From positions 124,001 through 188,000 of the forward strand of contig CAJVGD010000016.1 in the NCBI GenBank assembly GCA_910890315.1: a stretch of 64,000 nt of DNA. Reading direction: 5' to 3'. Under the pieces are notes generated by a model. The model saw nothing but the letters and a program-made list of their open reading frames with translations. It was not told the DNA's origin and did not search any database. Below, one piece after another: positions 46,878 to 58,372 of the stretch (position 1 is its first letter; every line of letters begins with the position of its first letter). Position numbers and translations under genes: made by a program. This stretch comes from Serendipita indica DSM 11827 (lineage: Eukaryota > Basidiomycota > Agaricomycetes > Sebacinales > Serendipitaceae).

Positions 46878-49703
46878 ATGCAAGGCGTCGTAAGGACGCT
46901 CGCCCAGCGGTCTATACGGCCCTCACAGGCACTTAGACCATCTTTATATCGTACATGGCCAGCTATTGCTCGCTACAACTCGACAACACAGGGCCCACGG
47001 ACGCCAAGCTCCGCAACTCCAACGACACCGACAGCATCAGCGGTCAACACGGAGCCAAATCAGAGTACACAGACAAAGAGACGATGGTCTGGATTGCGCA
47101 TCACGCTCCTTGTCGCAAAATATACAGGGTTTCTGATTGGCAGTGCGGCAGTTGGCGTGTTGCTCATTGGTGCCGGAGTAAGCAGCCATTGCAACTCTGG
47201 AACTACTATAGATGCTCACCTCGTGACATTCCGATTATGCCAGGTCTTCGTCCATGACGCTTTCACCTATTCAGAACGACATTTGGACAGAGTCCCTGTG
47301 TCTCCACTCGCGTTAAACCCAAAACGTGGAGGTCCCAAGAACCTACCGATTGCAGAAGTCACTTTGGAAGACGAAGAAAACGAAGGTGGGCGTGCAGTGA
47401 GGGGCCTCCTGCTAATATTAACCCCTGCATTACGTAGAGAGTATCAAGATTGCCGGTAAACCACGATTGGTCATCATTGGAGGTGGCTGGGGAGTACGTT
47501 TGCTGTCCTAAGACATTACGCTTGTGTTTGTTAAACGACTGGTTTCAGGCCATTGGTTTACTTAAGACACTCAACCCAGGGGATTATCATGTTACAGTCA
47601 TTGCTCCAGGTATGTAGATGACTTATAAGTCAAAGCCAAACCTCACTGGGTTCCTAGAAACCTTTACGACATTCACACCTTTGCTCCCCTCTGCCGCAGT
47701 TTCGACGGTTCAGGTGCGCATCGCGAGTCACAATGAATTGAATATTCACTTCGAATAGGTTCGCTCTCTGATCGAGCCGATACGAAAGATTATTGCGCGC
47801 GTTCGTGGTCACTTCCTCAACGGATATGCTGTCGACCTGGTCATGAGCGAACAATTGGTTGAGGTGGAGACTGTAGCCTCCGATGGGATGAAGAAGCGTC
47901 TCTATGTTCCATACGACAAGCTCGTTATCGCGGTAGGGTGGTGCCTCCTGATTCAGAAAGCTGTTGACCATTTCATAGGTCGGCAGCGTGTCTTCAACTC
48001 ATGGTGTCCCTGGATTAGAACACTGCTTCCAACTCAAGACTATCAATGACGCTCGGAATATCAAGCGACGCCTCTTTGGTGCGTTGTTTGTTCGACAATG
48101 CGGCAACCCACTCTAACCATACATTAGACAACTTTGAGACTGCATCACTGCCAACGACTACCCCTGAGGAGCGAAAGCGTCTCCTCACGTTTGTAATCTG
48201 CGGTGGTGGCCCAACTGGTGTAGAGACAGCGGCGGTATGCAGCATCTTGAATTATACGATTGTGCTCTGACATGCACAAAGGAAATCTATGATTTGTGCC
48301 AGGAAGACATTGTCAACTACGTGCGTATAATCGATCTTTTATTGGTGTTTCCTCATAGTATCCAGTTCCCCAAGATCTGTCGAAAGGAGGTCGAGATCTA
48401 CGTCATCCAGTCTCGGGATCACATTCTGAACACTTATTCGGAAAGCATATCCAAGTATGCAGAACAACGGTTCAATCGTGATGGTATAAGCGTGATCACA
48501 AACGCTCGTGTCAAGGAGGTTTGGAAAGACAAAGTCGTCTATACTATCCGCGCAGAGGAAAAGGACAAGGACGGAAAAGTGGTCAAGGTCAACAAGGAAG
48601 TGTCAGTTCCGAGCAACTTTGTTCTTTGGTACGTGTTGATATCTCTACTTTGTCTGATGTTAACTCTGGAAAGGTCCACCGGTATTGCTATGAATCCGTT
48701 CACAAGAAGAGTATCCGACCTATTGCCAAACCAAGTTCACAAGAAGGTCAGTCCAACGATTGGCTACAAACACATACTAAATACTCACTAGGCTATTGAA
48801 GTGGACGCTCATCTACGAGTTGTCGGGGCTCCGCTCGGCACTGTTTATGCACTCGGAGATGCGGCTACGGTACGCAGGAGCACGATATAGCGCATTTACT
48901 AACACCATCCAAAGATTGAAACATCCGTCGTCTCCCACATTCTCGAACTAGTCGACGAAGCTGACAAGGATAAAGATGGAAGGATTGACTACAATGAATG
49001 GCAGATAATGGGTACAATTTTTCTTCATGATATTCTTCCTTTCTCGCCTAACGCCTCGAAAAGTCGCTCGGATTAAGAAGAAGATTCCAATGGCCGGCCC
49101 ACATTTGGAAAAAGTTCGCGATCTTTTTGAACGCTATGATATCGACCACGACGACAGCCTCACGATCAACGAGGTGGCCACCTTGCTTGCTGAATTGGGA
49201 AACAAGATAACGAGCTTACCCGCTGTACGTTATATCTACTCCCCTTGCACTCCTGTTCACGCCCTAGCTAGACTGCGCAAGTGGCATCGCAACAAGGGAA
49301 ATACCTGGGCCACAAGCTATCGAAGATTGCACGTAAAGAGGCCATTCTTGCTGCCAATGGGATCAGTTCCGACGTGGGAGACGACGTCGTGTCAAAGCCG
49401 TTTCACTATCGCCACCTGGGCAGTCTAGCGTACATTGGGAATGCGGCAGTATTCGATTATCAAGGGTTATCCCTGATGGGAGGACTGGTGAGTAAGTTCT
49501 TTGATAATACGGATTCCTCTGAACAGGTTCAAGGCTGCGATGTATGCGTGGCGAAGTATCTATTGGAGCGAACAAGTCTCGTCAAGAACTCGCGCTCTAC
49601 TCATGTTCGACTGGGTCATTCGGTACGTTGGTTAAGGTTTTGTATAGACAAGATACTGACATATGACAGGGGAATATGGGGGCGAGATCTCTCAAACATT
49701 TAA
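46878..49703 (+). CDS. NDE1: External alternative NADH dehydrogenase with EF-hand
   Basis: A rotenone-insensitive, single-subunit NADH:ubiquinone oxidoreductase on the mitochondrial inner membrane. The start MQGVVRTLAQRSIRPSQALR is an arginine-rich mitochondrial presequence. A hydrophobic segment (GFLIGSAAVGVLLIGAGV) suggests an inner-membrane anchor. The FAD motif is VIIGGGWGAIGLLKTL (near 47475-47570), and the NADH motif VICGGGPTGVETAA (about 48195-48235). An EF-hand loop DADKDKDGRIDYNEW-type insert lies at about 48955-49005, with a second, weaker DIDHDDSLTINE at 49140. This insert is the feature of calcium-regulated external enzymes. The C-terminal segment FHYRHLGSLAYIGNAAVFDY ends as IRGIWGRDLSNI at 49703. 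Around twelve introns. It converges with CLP1, 100 bp apart. Confidence 0.93.
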
Positions 49704-49803
49704 AAGTTTGCGCGTGATCTTTTGAATACCAAATCGCGTACTATGGACATTTCTCGTCTCGAATACATATGTTCATGTTTACTTTCTTCAATCGCTTGCT
49801 TGT

Positions 49804-51688
49804 TTACACGTCTGGCCACTGTATTGAACCTGTCAACGCTATTTTGCCCGTAAGATTTGCGGCAGATGGTGCCAGAACCGTCATTTTTCTATTCTCCATA
49901 TCCATAGATGTGCTATAGAGTTCTTAGGGTTATGTCCACAAGGGAAATGGATGTGCTTACATGACAATGAAGCCAATTACATCCGAATCGATAATTTCTT
50001 CGTCGATTGATGCCGTAGGATCGTCTGGTGCTGTCAAGGAAAGGAGCGCTAGCATCGTATTGACGATACCCGACCCAGGCTGCGAAGGGTCAATTTTGAC
50101 GGGTTGCATCTCGCTCAACGCTCGCGAAGCGCCAATAGGGAGAGCAGAAGAAGGTGCAAAGGAATCTATGTCGATGATGTGAGCCACAGAACGCCCAGAG
50201 GTATCGGTTGATTCACGGACCTTGGCCAATACGATAGATGGAAATGTCGTCAAAGGCAATGACAGATGAGTGCGGCGAGAGGACCAGATCCATAATCGCC
50301 GCTTCACCACCGAGCTTGAGACCCGCAAGATTGGGACCTTGACCATCGCCAAATGCATTCGAATTGGCGTTGGCAAGTTCGAGTGGGAGTTGAATAGGGG
50401 CACCGTAAAAGTAATTCTTGACCTGATATGCCTGCACGCGTTCTCTGTAACTACTATCGAGCTCGGCGACACCGGCAGATCGCGGTATTTTGACCACATT
50501 GATGGGGCTGGCGTGAGGAGAGACATCGGTGTTGAATAGGTTTTGCATCTCAAAGGTGAGCTTTTCGTTGCCTAGCACGAGGATAGTGTTTACTAAATCA
50601 GTGGTTAGAAGAAACAGTTGAAAGATAAGGACAGGCTCGCCTTTAAAGGCGTGGACGGTTGTCTTGACGAGAGAATACTTGTCTTCTCCGGGTATGGAGG
50701 TGAAATTTGCTGGTGTATCAATGAAGAGGCCGGATGTGCGGGCTGGTGGTGATGAGCTATAGACCTGGAATAAAGGAGAAAACTTGCCCAGTACGTCCAA
50801 CTCCAAGCGCTCCTGACATTCCTCGTTGAGAACTCGAATAAGGTGCTCGACGAGTCGAGGGTTTTTACGGATGTCCGTATGGCCATACCAATGGACGAGT
50901 GGGATCAGCTTGGAGGACGTTAAAGCCGTGGGGGCCGATGTTGCAGAGATACCGAGTGGATTCGCCGGGGAAGAGGTCGGGAGAGGAGAGTCTACGATGC
51001 AGGCCGATAGAGTACCTGGGGCGGTCACGGCTCCCTATATCCTATGAGCATCATTAACAGCGCGTCAAACGATGTGCCATACCTCGCTCGGATCGAGATT
51101 AACGAATAACGGAGTACATGTCGCCATCCCTCTGACTGCATAGTTGAGAAGAATCTTGCATGCCGTCGTCTTTCCAGAGTTCTCTGGTCCAATAATTAAG
51201 ACGCGAGGAGGATCATTGTCGTCCTCATCCTCGTTCATTTCGGGCCCACCATCAATTGCCCGACGTTCGTCGCGACGCGCACGGATCCGCATTTGCTCAA
51301 AGGCCAGATGGAGATTGGCATAAGATGCCATGGTGGTCTCGTCGGATACATACTCCGTAGCAGGCCTGCCTGTGACGTAAAACAAATTCAGAACAAACCG
51401 AATTGCGTGCGAATGGACTACTCATCTGTATCGTGCAGCCTTGCCAAGTCATGAGTGCGGCCTTGCACTCATAAGCAAAGAGATAGAGCCTCCCAGGAGC
51501 CATTTCAGAACCAAAGACTTCTGCATTTCCCGTCAAGACCTAGAAAGAAGATCAGATCGGGTCTCTAGCTTCAAAAGAGGATAGACCTTGATCCCAATCG
51601 GTCGTTTTGCGTCCACTTCAAAGCGGTATTCTGACTGTGGCTGCAAAACCCAATCTTTGACTCCATGATCTCCTGCTATCGTGCTCAT
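49804..51688 (-). CDS. CLP1: mRNA cleavage and polyadenylation factor CLP1
   Basis: A nuclear P-loop protein of cleavage factor IA (and of tRNA splicing in animals), needed for pre-mRNA 3' end formation. The start MSTIAGDHGVKDWVLQPQSE is followed by the N-terminal beta sandwich (GRLYLFAYECKAALMTWQGC). The P-loop is GPENSGKTTACKILLNYAVR (about 51150-51200), then NLDPSEGAVTAPG, WYGHTD and FIDTPANF. The C-terminal domain includes MDLVLSPHSSVIAFDDISIY and runs through an intron at about 49900-49954, after which TVLAPSAANLTGKIALTGSI ends the protein at 49804. Whether it keeps RNA kinase activity cannot be seen; fungal Clp1 proteins generally lack it. Several short introns. Confidence 0.93.
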
Positions 51689-53302
51689 TACTCAACCAGA
51701 GTCGTTTCTAAGCGGGCTTTCGAATTTGAATCTCGCAGTAGATGGATGCAATAAAAAAAAAGGACAGTCGACAAAAGGATGACGTATATTTGGCTATTCG
51801 AGTCCAGTAGCAACTTGTCTTTGTCAACTTGGAATAGACGGGCGGGACCAAGGTAGTCAGCCCCTAGTTGGACCAGGCCACGACGAGAAGACGGAGTAAA
51901 CAAACGAATACTAGCTCAAATAGAGCCTTTCAACATGGTTAGAATCGCCGTTGCGCTTCAGATCTTGATAGTTCAGGGCTGACAAGTGGCGATCTCGGGT
52001 TGGACAAATCCCGCCGTTTGGGCAAAGCAGTGTCGCCATTCTAAGTCATTCCGGACCCACCGGAGTCTGTTTTGATCAAGAAAGCGATCCAGATAGCACC
52101 GGAGCGGCCTAGACCGGAGTTCACGGTAGTCAGCCGCACACGAGTCGACTTGGATTTGGAAATCCAGAGACAAGTGTATTATACCATTGGGGTTATTCGA
52201 CGTAACGGTATGTGGAGCTTCGGGAGCGACTGAGTTGCAGAAATGAGGTGTGGACTATCAATATCGTCTATTGGGATCTTTCATCTGCAGATACAGTTCA
52301 CATCTATTCCGGTCGCTTTTTACTGGTTCGGCCGTAGCCCCGTTAGGACTTCGGCGGATTCGACAAATGCAGTTAGACTTTTGGGCGTGACCTCATCGCC
52401 GGTTTCCGAACGTCTGAGCGTGCTCGGTGTCTTGTCTTGTTGATACCTGGACAAACCTCGACCACAACGGTGGTGATTATGATGCCATCGGATTCATCAT
52501 TGGTGAGCTTCTGGCTCATTTCTTTGAGTTGATCATTCACTCGCATGGGGCAGGGTTGGGCAACGCGGCCAGGTCAAGCGACTTTGAGCCCTCTCCACGA
52601 CAACTGTACACGCTTAAACGGCGTTGCAGGCGGCTCTCCGGTGCCCGAGGCGGGCTCCAATGGCGCAAACGCCCGTAGATGAACTGCCTCTTTGTCCAAC
52701 TTGGAGCATCGCGCTCGCTGCTGTGGACGAAAACGAGGTCGATCAATGAGTGCGGCAAGCCCGCCGAAAGTCTGAATGATAACAGATTCCTCAATCTCAT
52801 CTGTCGGGTTAGGGTTTACCGATTTTTGGGGATCATTGGTGGCTACGGCGCGGTCGCCACGAGGCTCAACTCGGACGAACTGCAAGGCCTGCACGACGCG
52901 CGGTGCAGGGCTTTGAAGAGCGAAATTGACCAAGAGATTCCTCGCTCCAACTCGCTTTGTCTCTCGATTTATAAACCCGCCTGGTCATATTCAGTCTCCT
53001 GTTCTTCCCCCTCTATTCGGGATCCCACATTCAGCGTCAGCGACATACGCCTGTCTGCAGCTGAGAGGCCGATTCACCAGATATATAATCCGTTTCCCAT
53101 CTCTGCCCCACCGCCCGCCGTCGCTCCCCTCGACGGTGCCCGCGGTCCTCTAGTCAAACCGGCGATCGACAGAAGTCTAAAGTATCCTGGCAGGCGCACC
53201 AGCGGACATTAGCTTAAGAGCTAAATACCCAGCTATAGCATTATAGCAACGCCCCCTTTTTATTCAAGTTCAGCCAACCACTGCCCAAAGCGCTTCTTTC
53301 GA
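51689..53302. other. Long intergenic region upstream of the NYN gene
   Basis: 1.6 kb with no recognisable gene. A TATA-like string (TTATAAA, 52969-52975) lies about 330 bp upstream of the NYN start. An open frame at 52679-53212 has unlikely composition and no features. It could be a long promoter or a 5' untranslated region with an intron. Confidence 0.4.
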
Positions 53303-56177
53303 ATGCCCGCCATGTCCATGTCGTTCACTCACTCAGCTAAGCCACTTTCGGCTCAGCATCTTCATTTCAACCACATCAGCAACAGCGAATACTATCCACA
53401 CCCTCCTGGCCATCCCTCACGTACCTCTAGCCACAACTCATCGCTGCTCATGATGCAGCCACACCATGTACAACTTCATCACGATGCTACTCGTCCACTT
53501 TGTCAAGTTGCAATATTCTGGGATTATGAGGTCAGTCGGCGCCCCGTCCCCCGCCCTCCTCTCTCCAGCGTGTAACGGATCCTGACGACTCTTTCTCCGT
53601 CCCTTTGGCATATACTAATATTCTGGTCCATAGTCATGTCGTCCTGCAGGACTCATGCCAGCGTATACGATTGTTGACAACATTCGCGACGCCTGCTTGG
53701 GATACGGCTCTATCACTCTCTTCAAAGCATATATCGAACGCCATGATAGCTCCCCCTATCGTCCACCATTGACTCATCATCATAGTCATCCCCAATCACA
53801 ACCATCTTTTCACCAGCCATCGCTCCGGGATCAACTCCAAAACTTTGGAGTCTCTCTCAGCTATTACACAAGTCCTCACCGCTCCTCACCGATTCCATAC
53901 TCTACCAGCCGATCCTCTTATCCCTCAACAACCGGCGTCAGCGGCGGGGTAGGGCCGACCTCTTCTCTCTCTCCCTCCGTGCAGAGCGGTATATCATCCT
54001 CCCAACTCCTAGTGGATATGCTCCTATTCGCGTTGGATCATCCTGCACCCAATACCGTTATCGTTCTGATAACGGCCGAGGAGCTGTCACCACACGCCCT
54101 CTCCGCCCTCCGTCAACGGCATTATACCATAGTTTTAATCACGCCAAAAAGCGCGACAGACGGGCTGCCTCTGCGTGCGAGTATGGCCGCTCAGGCTAAT
54201 TTCGTGTTGGACTGGGCAGCCGTTATGCGTGGAGCGTCCACCGGCTCAATAACTGCAGGCCTCGGCACTGCACAGGGTACTGCAACTCCAACAGCCGTTG
54301 AAGGAACCGGCCGTCGAGAGAATGAACAAACGGACATCAGCGGCGATGTGGACCCGGACAACGCAACACCAACGGGAGACAACGGTAACACGAATACGCT
54401 AACTGGGGTCATGACGACCTCTCCGAGTGCTTTCAGTGCTATTCTTCACCCGTTGGCGACATCGCCAACCACCCGCCACATGACTCCAGCCGGGACAGTG
54501 AGTAGTGGAGGGACCGTCGTTGATGCCCCCGGTGATAGTCTCTCACAAGGGGACGTGTCCACTGCAGGCATGGTCACGACGCAGGACACTCAAACTAGCC
54601 TTGTCAGTGGGTCTCCTTTTTTTGGAGGCGCTGGGGCGGATCGTGGTCAATCTGGGTCACGTCCGCTGTTGCCTGGTGTTACCAAGCCTGGTTCAAACTC
54701 CTCCATCTCGTCTCGCCCGACCAGCCGGCACCTCTCCTCATCCGCGCTGGTGAATCCGAACCCATTGTTCCCAGCGAGCTCCGCACAGAACACGGCTAGG
54801 GATCCTGACAACCACGACGACAACGAGGGAGCAGATGAGCGCGCGTCTGAAAACTATGCGGCGCATGGGACGACGGGGGCATCTACCTTGAACACACAAG
54901 CTGCACCCTTTCAGCCCTTTCGTGCCCACTCTACCGGGCTTGGTGGGCTTGCTTCCCGCTCAACTCACCAACCTGGGAGCCTCTCTCGCGTCTGGGGTCA
55001 CTTTCCTACCACGTCCTCGGGCACTACTGGACCAGGTTTGGGCTCGCCTCTTTTCCCTGTCCGTAGGCTCTCGTCCGGAAACGCGAATGCCACCGCTAAC
55101 ACCAGTGGTCCCTCTGCGACGAGAGCTGCCACAGACACCCCCAGCGGTGCTTTGACGGCCTTGAACACCAATGTGGGTGCTGAGGCTGGACCCCCCTCGT
55201 CAACCTCGACCCTGTCTTCTCTTGCGTCGCCTACCCCGAGCTCCAACTGGACACAGAGTCCTCCGTTACCTGTGCCGCTCCCGACACCGCAGCACACGAG
55301 CGTCTTCAGTCCGCTAAGTGCTTCAGGTATAGGTGAAAGGATGCGAGCGTCCTCGACCGTGTCGACATCACCGACCGAGCCTCTTGCCCGACGTTCTTCT
55401 CAATATCAGCAGCCGCAATATCCTACTCAACCACAGCCCATTCCAAATGCACCATTTACCAACCCTGCCCGTGGCTCTAATACAGGGTTTGGAATGGGTA
55501 CATCTCCAGCCAACACGAGAGACAATGCTGGTGTCCCAGCGAGCTTGAGTCATTCGCATGGCCAGGGTATACAATCACCCCGTTACATGTCGCCGCCTCC
55601 CATGCTCACCTTTGTCCCGCAACGCCAGCAGCACCAACATCAGGGGTCTATTGGTCGTTTCCAGAACGCCCAACAGCAGCAGCAACAACAAATGGCGGCG
55701 GCGCAACAAATGCAACAGGCACTGTACGCACCACCACAGCAGCATCATCCGATCCCACGACGAGGTATCTCGAGCGAGCAATTCATATTCCAACAGCAGC
55801 AAGCGATGCTTCCCCATCACGCCCAGATGCATACGCCTGCCAATCGTGATATGCCGTTCGGGCATGGTCTTCATCAGTATGGGGCCGCAGGCGGTATGCA
55901 GCCGCCAGCGCGACCTATATCTCCACGTCACTTTGGACTGCTGCTCAATATTCTGACCGAGTTCAGAAACGAGGGCAAGCCTCGACCATACAGATCAAAG
56001 ATTGGCTCTGAACTCGTTCAACGCGATCGAATGGTATACCAACGCGCAGGCGTCAGCGGCTTCAAAGACTACGTAGGCATGGCGGAGCAAATGGGCTACG
56101 TGCGCCTTGGCGGACATTCTGGCAGCCCTGGCAAAGAGTGGATTGAGCTGGTCGTTCCCGGACCAGGGGAGACATGA
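53303..56177 (+). CDS. NYN-domain protein with disordered middle and C-terminal winged-helix-like domain
   Basis: Exon 1 (53303-53530) ends CQVAIFWDYE and joins over an intron (53531-53633) to SCRPAGLMPAYTIVDNIRDA. This is the NYN/limkain-type nuclease fold: the first acidic motif FWDYE, then SITLFKAYIE, QLLVDMLLFALDHPAPNTVI and TIVLITPK near the domain end (residues about 70-260). The third acidic position is altered (VLITAEELSP; usual GDRDF/GDSDF), so nuclease activity is uncertain. Residues about 290-840 are low complexity (Ser, Thr, Pro, Gly, Gln), with a polyglutamine tract at 55671-55692. The C-terminal 80 residues (SPRHFGLLLNILTEFRNEGK to EWIELVVPG) look like a LOTUS/HTH-type winged helix, as in MARF1 relatives. 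Probable RNA regulator; target unknown. Confidence 0.8.
55671..55692 (+). repeat. CAA/CAG repeat encoding polyglutamine
   Basis: An imperfect CAR run within the NYN-domain coding sequence, followed by a Met/Gln/Ala-rich stretch. It is coding, so length variation would change the protein. Confidence 0.7.
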
Positions 56178-58372
56178 CGTTTTTCGATTCTTCAAGTGAC
56201 GTGACGACTCGGCCCAAAAATAAAGACGGAACCGTCTATTATTGCTTTCCACGAACGACAACACGACTTTTGATTCTTACGACTTTTGACGGTTTGGCGC
56301 AACTACAATTCTGATTCCTTTGCACCGTACGCAAGTACGAGGCGAGGGCACTTTCCTTTGGACTCTCTTCCTTCGTTACCGTGACTGCTATACCCGTACA
56401 CACCTCTTTCCTAATTTCCTCTCTCGCTATGCTTGCATAGCTGTTTCATTGTGTGTTTCCACTTTTCCGTGGGGTGCTTTTGTTCTGATCGTTGTCTCAC
56501 AACCACACGAACTCTTGCATACTGGACCGTATTCTATTCAGCAAACGCTGCTTCCATCATCGTGTACACCTCTATCGAACCCACATCATGACTTCGCGAA
56601 TGTACCTCGTGTCTACATCCAGAATGCCGTGTATTGATTCCTTTCTTGTCGAACCGCTGTGAAATCTCGGTAATGTCCGCATTGTGCGTATGTGCCTGTC
56701 TGGATCGTCAAACTCAAGAGTTTGGCATACTGGCCAGCCACCGCCAACCCTGGAAGAGACTATTCCACAGCCTTTCGACCAACGTGCAGACGGTGCGGCT
56801 GTCGTCCTCCACGCTTGCCCCATACTGTCATCGAGCTGGAATGAATCGAACCGGTACTGGACCCGGATCTACAACCGTACTCCCTCCATGATATTCAGAG
56901 GATTCTGTACAATCGGCCGAGAGAGGGACCCTGTTATCCGCTTGCTATTTGGAAAATGAGTGTATCCGACGCCTCGAGATGCGGAACTGTTGCATAGTCT
57001 GGAGCTCCGAGGATGAAGCGCCTGTGGTTAGAATTTTGGTCATCTGATGGTTATTTCTGGGGAGAGAACGGATCTTTGATGCGTCGCGTTGATGGGTCAA
57101 GCTTCTGCCTCGCAGTGACCTCGAGGGAGAGTGCGATACCATCTCGTGAGGTGAGCGCTGTGAAAATTGTAATTTCAATCGACTGGTTGATATGATACAG
57201 TTAGTTCTGGGCCTCCCGCTGGCAGAACTTGAATGCGGCTGGCAGTCATTGCGGCGGCGGCGATATGCCAGAAGCAGTGAAACAGCGTGTTATACACATT
57301 TTATCTACCAAAGAAACGGAAGCTTGCGCAAGATATTAAGCGTTTGGTTGCCGTAGCGCTTGCTGTGTGAAAGCGTAGCGGACCGGCGGACGTTGGGAGA
57401 ATTCGTTTCTGTTACTCTCGTCCAGTTTGTTAGATAGTTGGAATTTTGAGACCAGAATGATTCCAAAATCCCAAACGCGGTCAATGTAAACGTTTGGGCC
57501 AAACAAATGTGACGTACATCCATGGCGAGCATGAACTCATCATTATTACCAAAGTTTTCAAAACGAATCTCCGTGTTGAGGAATGTCTCTATTATTCAAT
57601 TCAAAATGAGTATGATGCCAGCTAGACATTGAAGTGACTGAGGATATCCGCCAGCAATCTCCGTCTACTTCAAACTCAGGGTAGTCGTTAGATACTCGTT
57701 GAAGAAATCTAAGTCAAGCTAGAAGAGCTAGGCTTTCAAACTCTGCGCTACCGAGTGACTGCTTCCCGACTGTTATCCCAGAGGCACATCTCTTGGATGT
57801 TTCCAGTTCATTCGTTGCAAATGACTGATATCTCATAATAGTATTCACCCTCCCAAACCCACTTTCGACCTCCGCGCACTAGAAGCCTGATGCTCCACGC
57901 GTAGTGGCTACGGTGCCGAAATATACTCGACGTCCTTTTAGCAATCGCAATCTTCTAGCCGAAACCGGCGAGGGCGTCCAGACGCATGACCCTTGTTGCG
58001 CAACACCCAAACATGGGAAGCGGACTCGATTTGGAGGGCGGATTGATCCCGCCTTGTCCCAAGTTGCAATTATTCTTAATGACAAGAACGCCTACGACGC
58101 AGCCCGTCCTTCGTGCCACTATGGAGCCCATACACGATAAAAAGGCAAGCCTTGTCCGCTGGTCGACAGTCCACTAATTGCGCCTGGCAGGTCGCCTTTG
58201 CCTGATTGGGAGACAACCTTACGTGGATTGTCTTTTCTTCATTGAGCAAGATATATACACGCACTACACCTCTGATTGACCGCCATCTTCCCTCTCCAGC
58301 CCGTCGTTCCCTTCACCTCCCTCTCGCTCACCGACTCCGTTCCCTACACCCCACATTTCACGCTCGTCAATC
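56178..58372. other. 2.2-kb region without a recognised gene
   Basis: This runs from the NYN stop to the arrestin-like start and is the largest empty stretch in the window. Several frames of 70-105 codons exist on both strands, but none has a recognisable domain, a convincing splice plan or coherent composition. The first few hundred bases could be the 3' untranslated region of the NYN gene. A TATA-like string ATATATA (58249-58255) lies about 120 bp before the arrestin-like start. Confidence 0.4.

Noticed and set aside
52679-53212. 177-codon open frame upstream of the NYN gene
   Set aside because: No domain, odd composition, no partner exons, and it overlaps what looks like promoter sequence with a TATA-like string at 52969.
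56320-56637. 105-codon plus-strand frame after the NYN gene
   Set aside because: No recognisable features; most likely 3' flank of the NYN gene.
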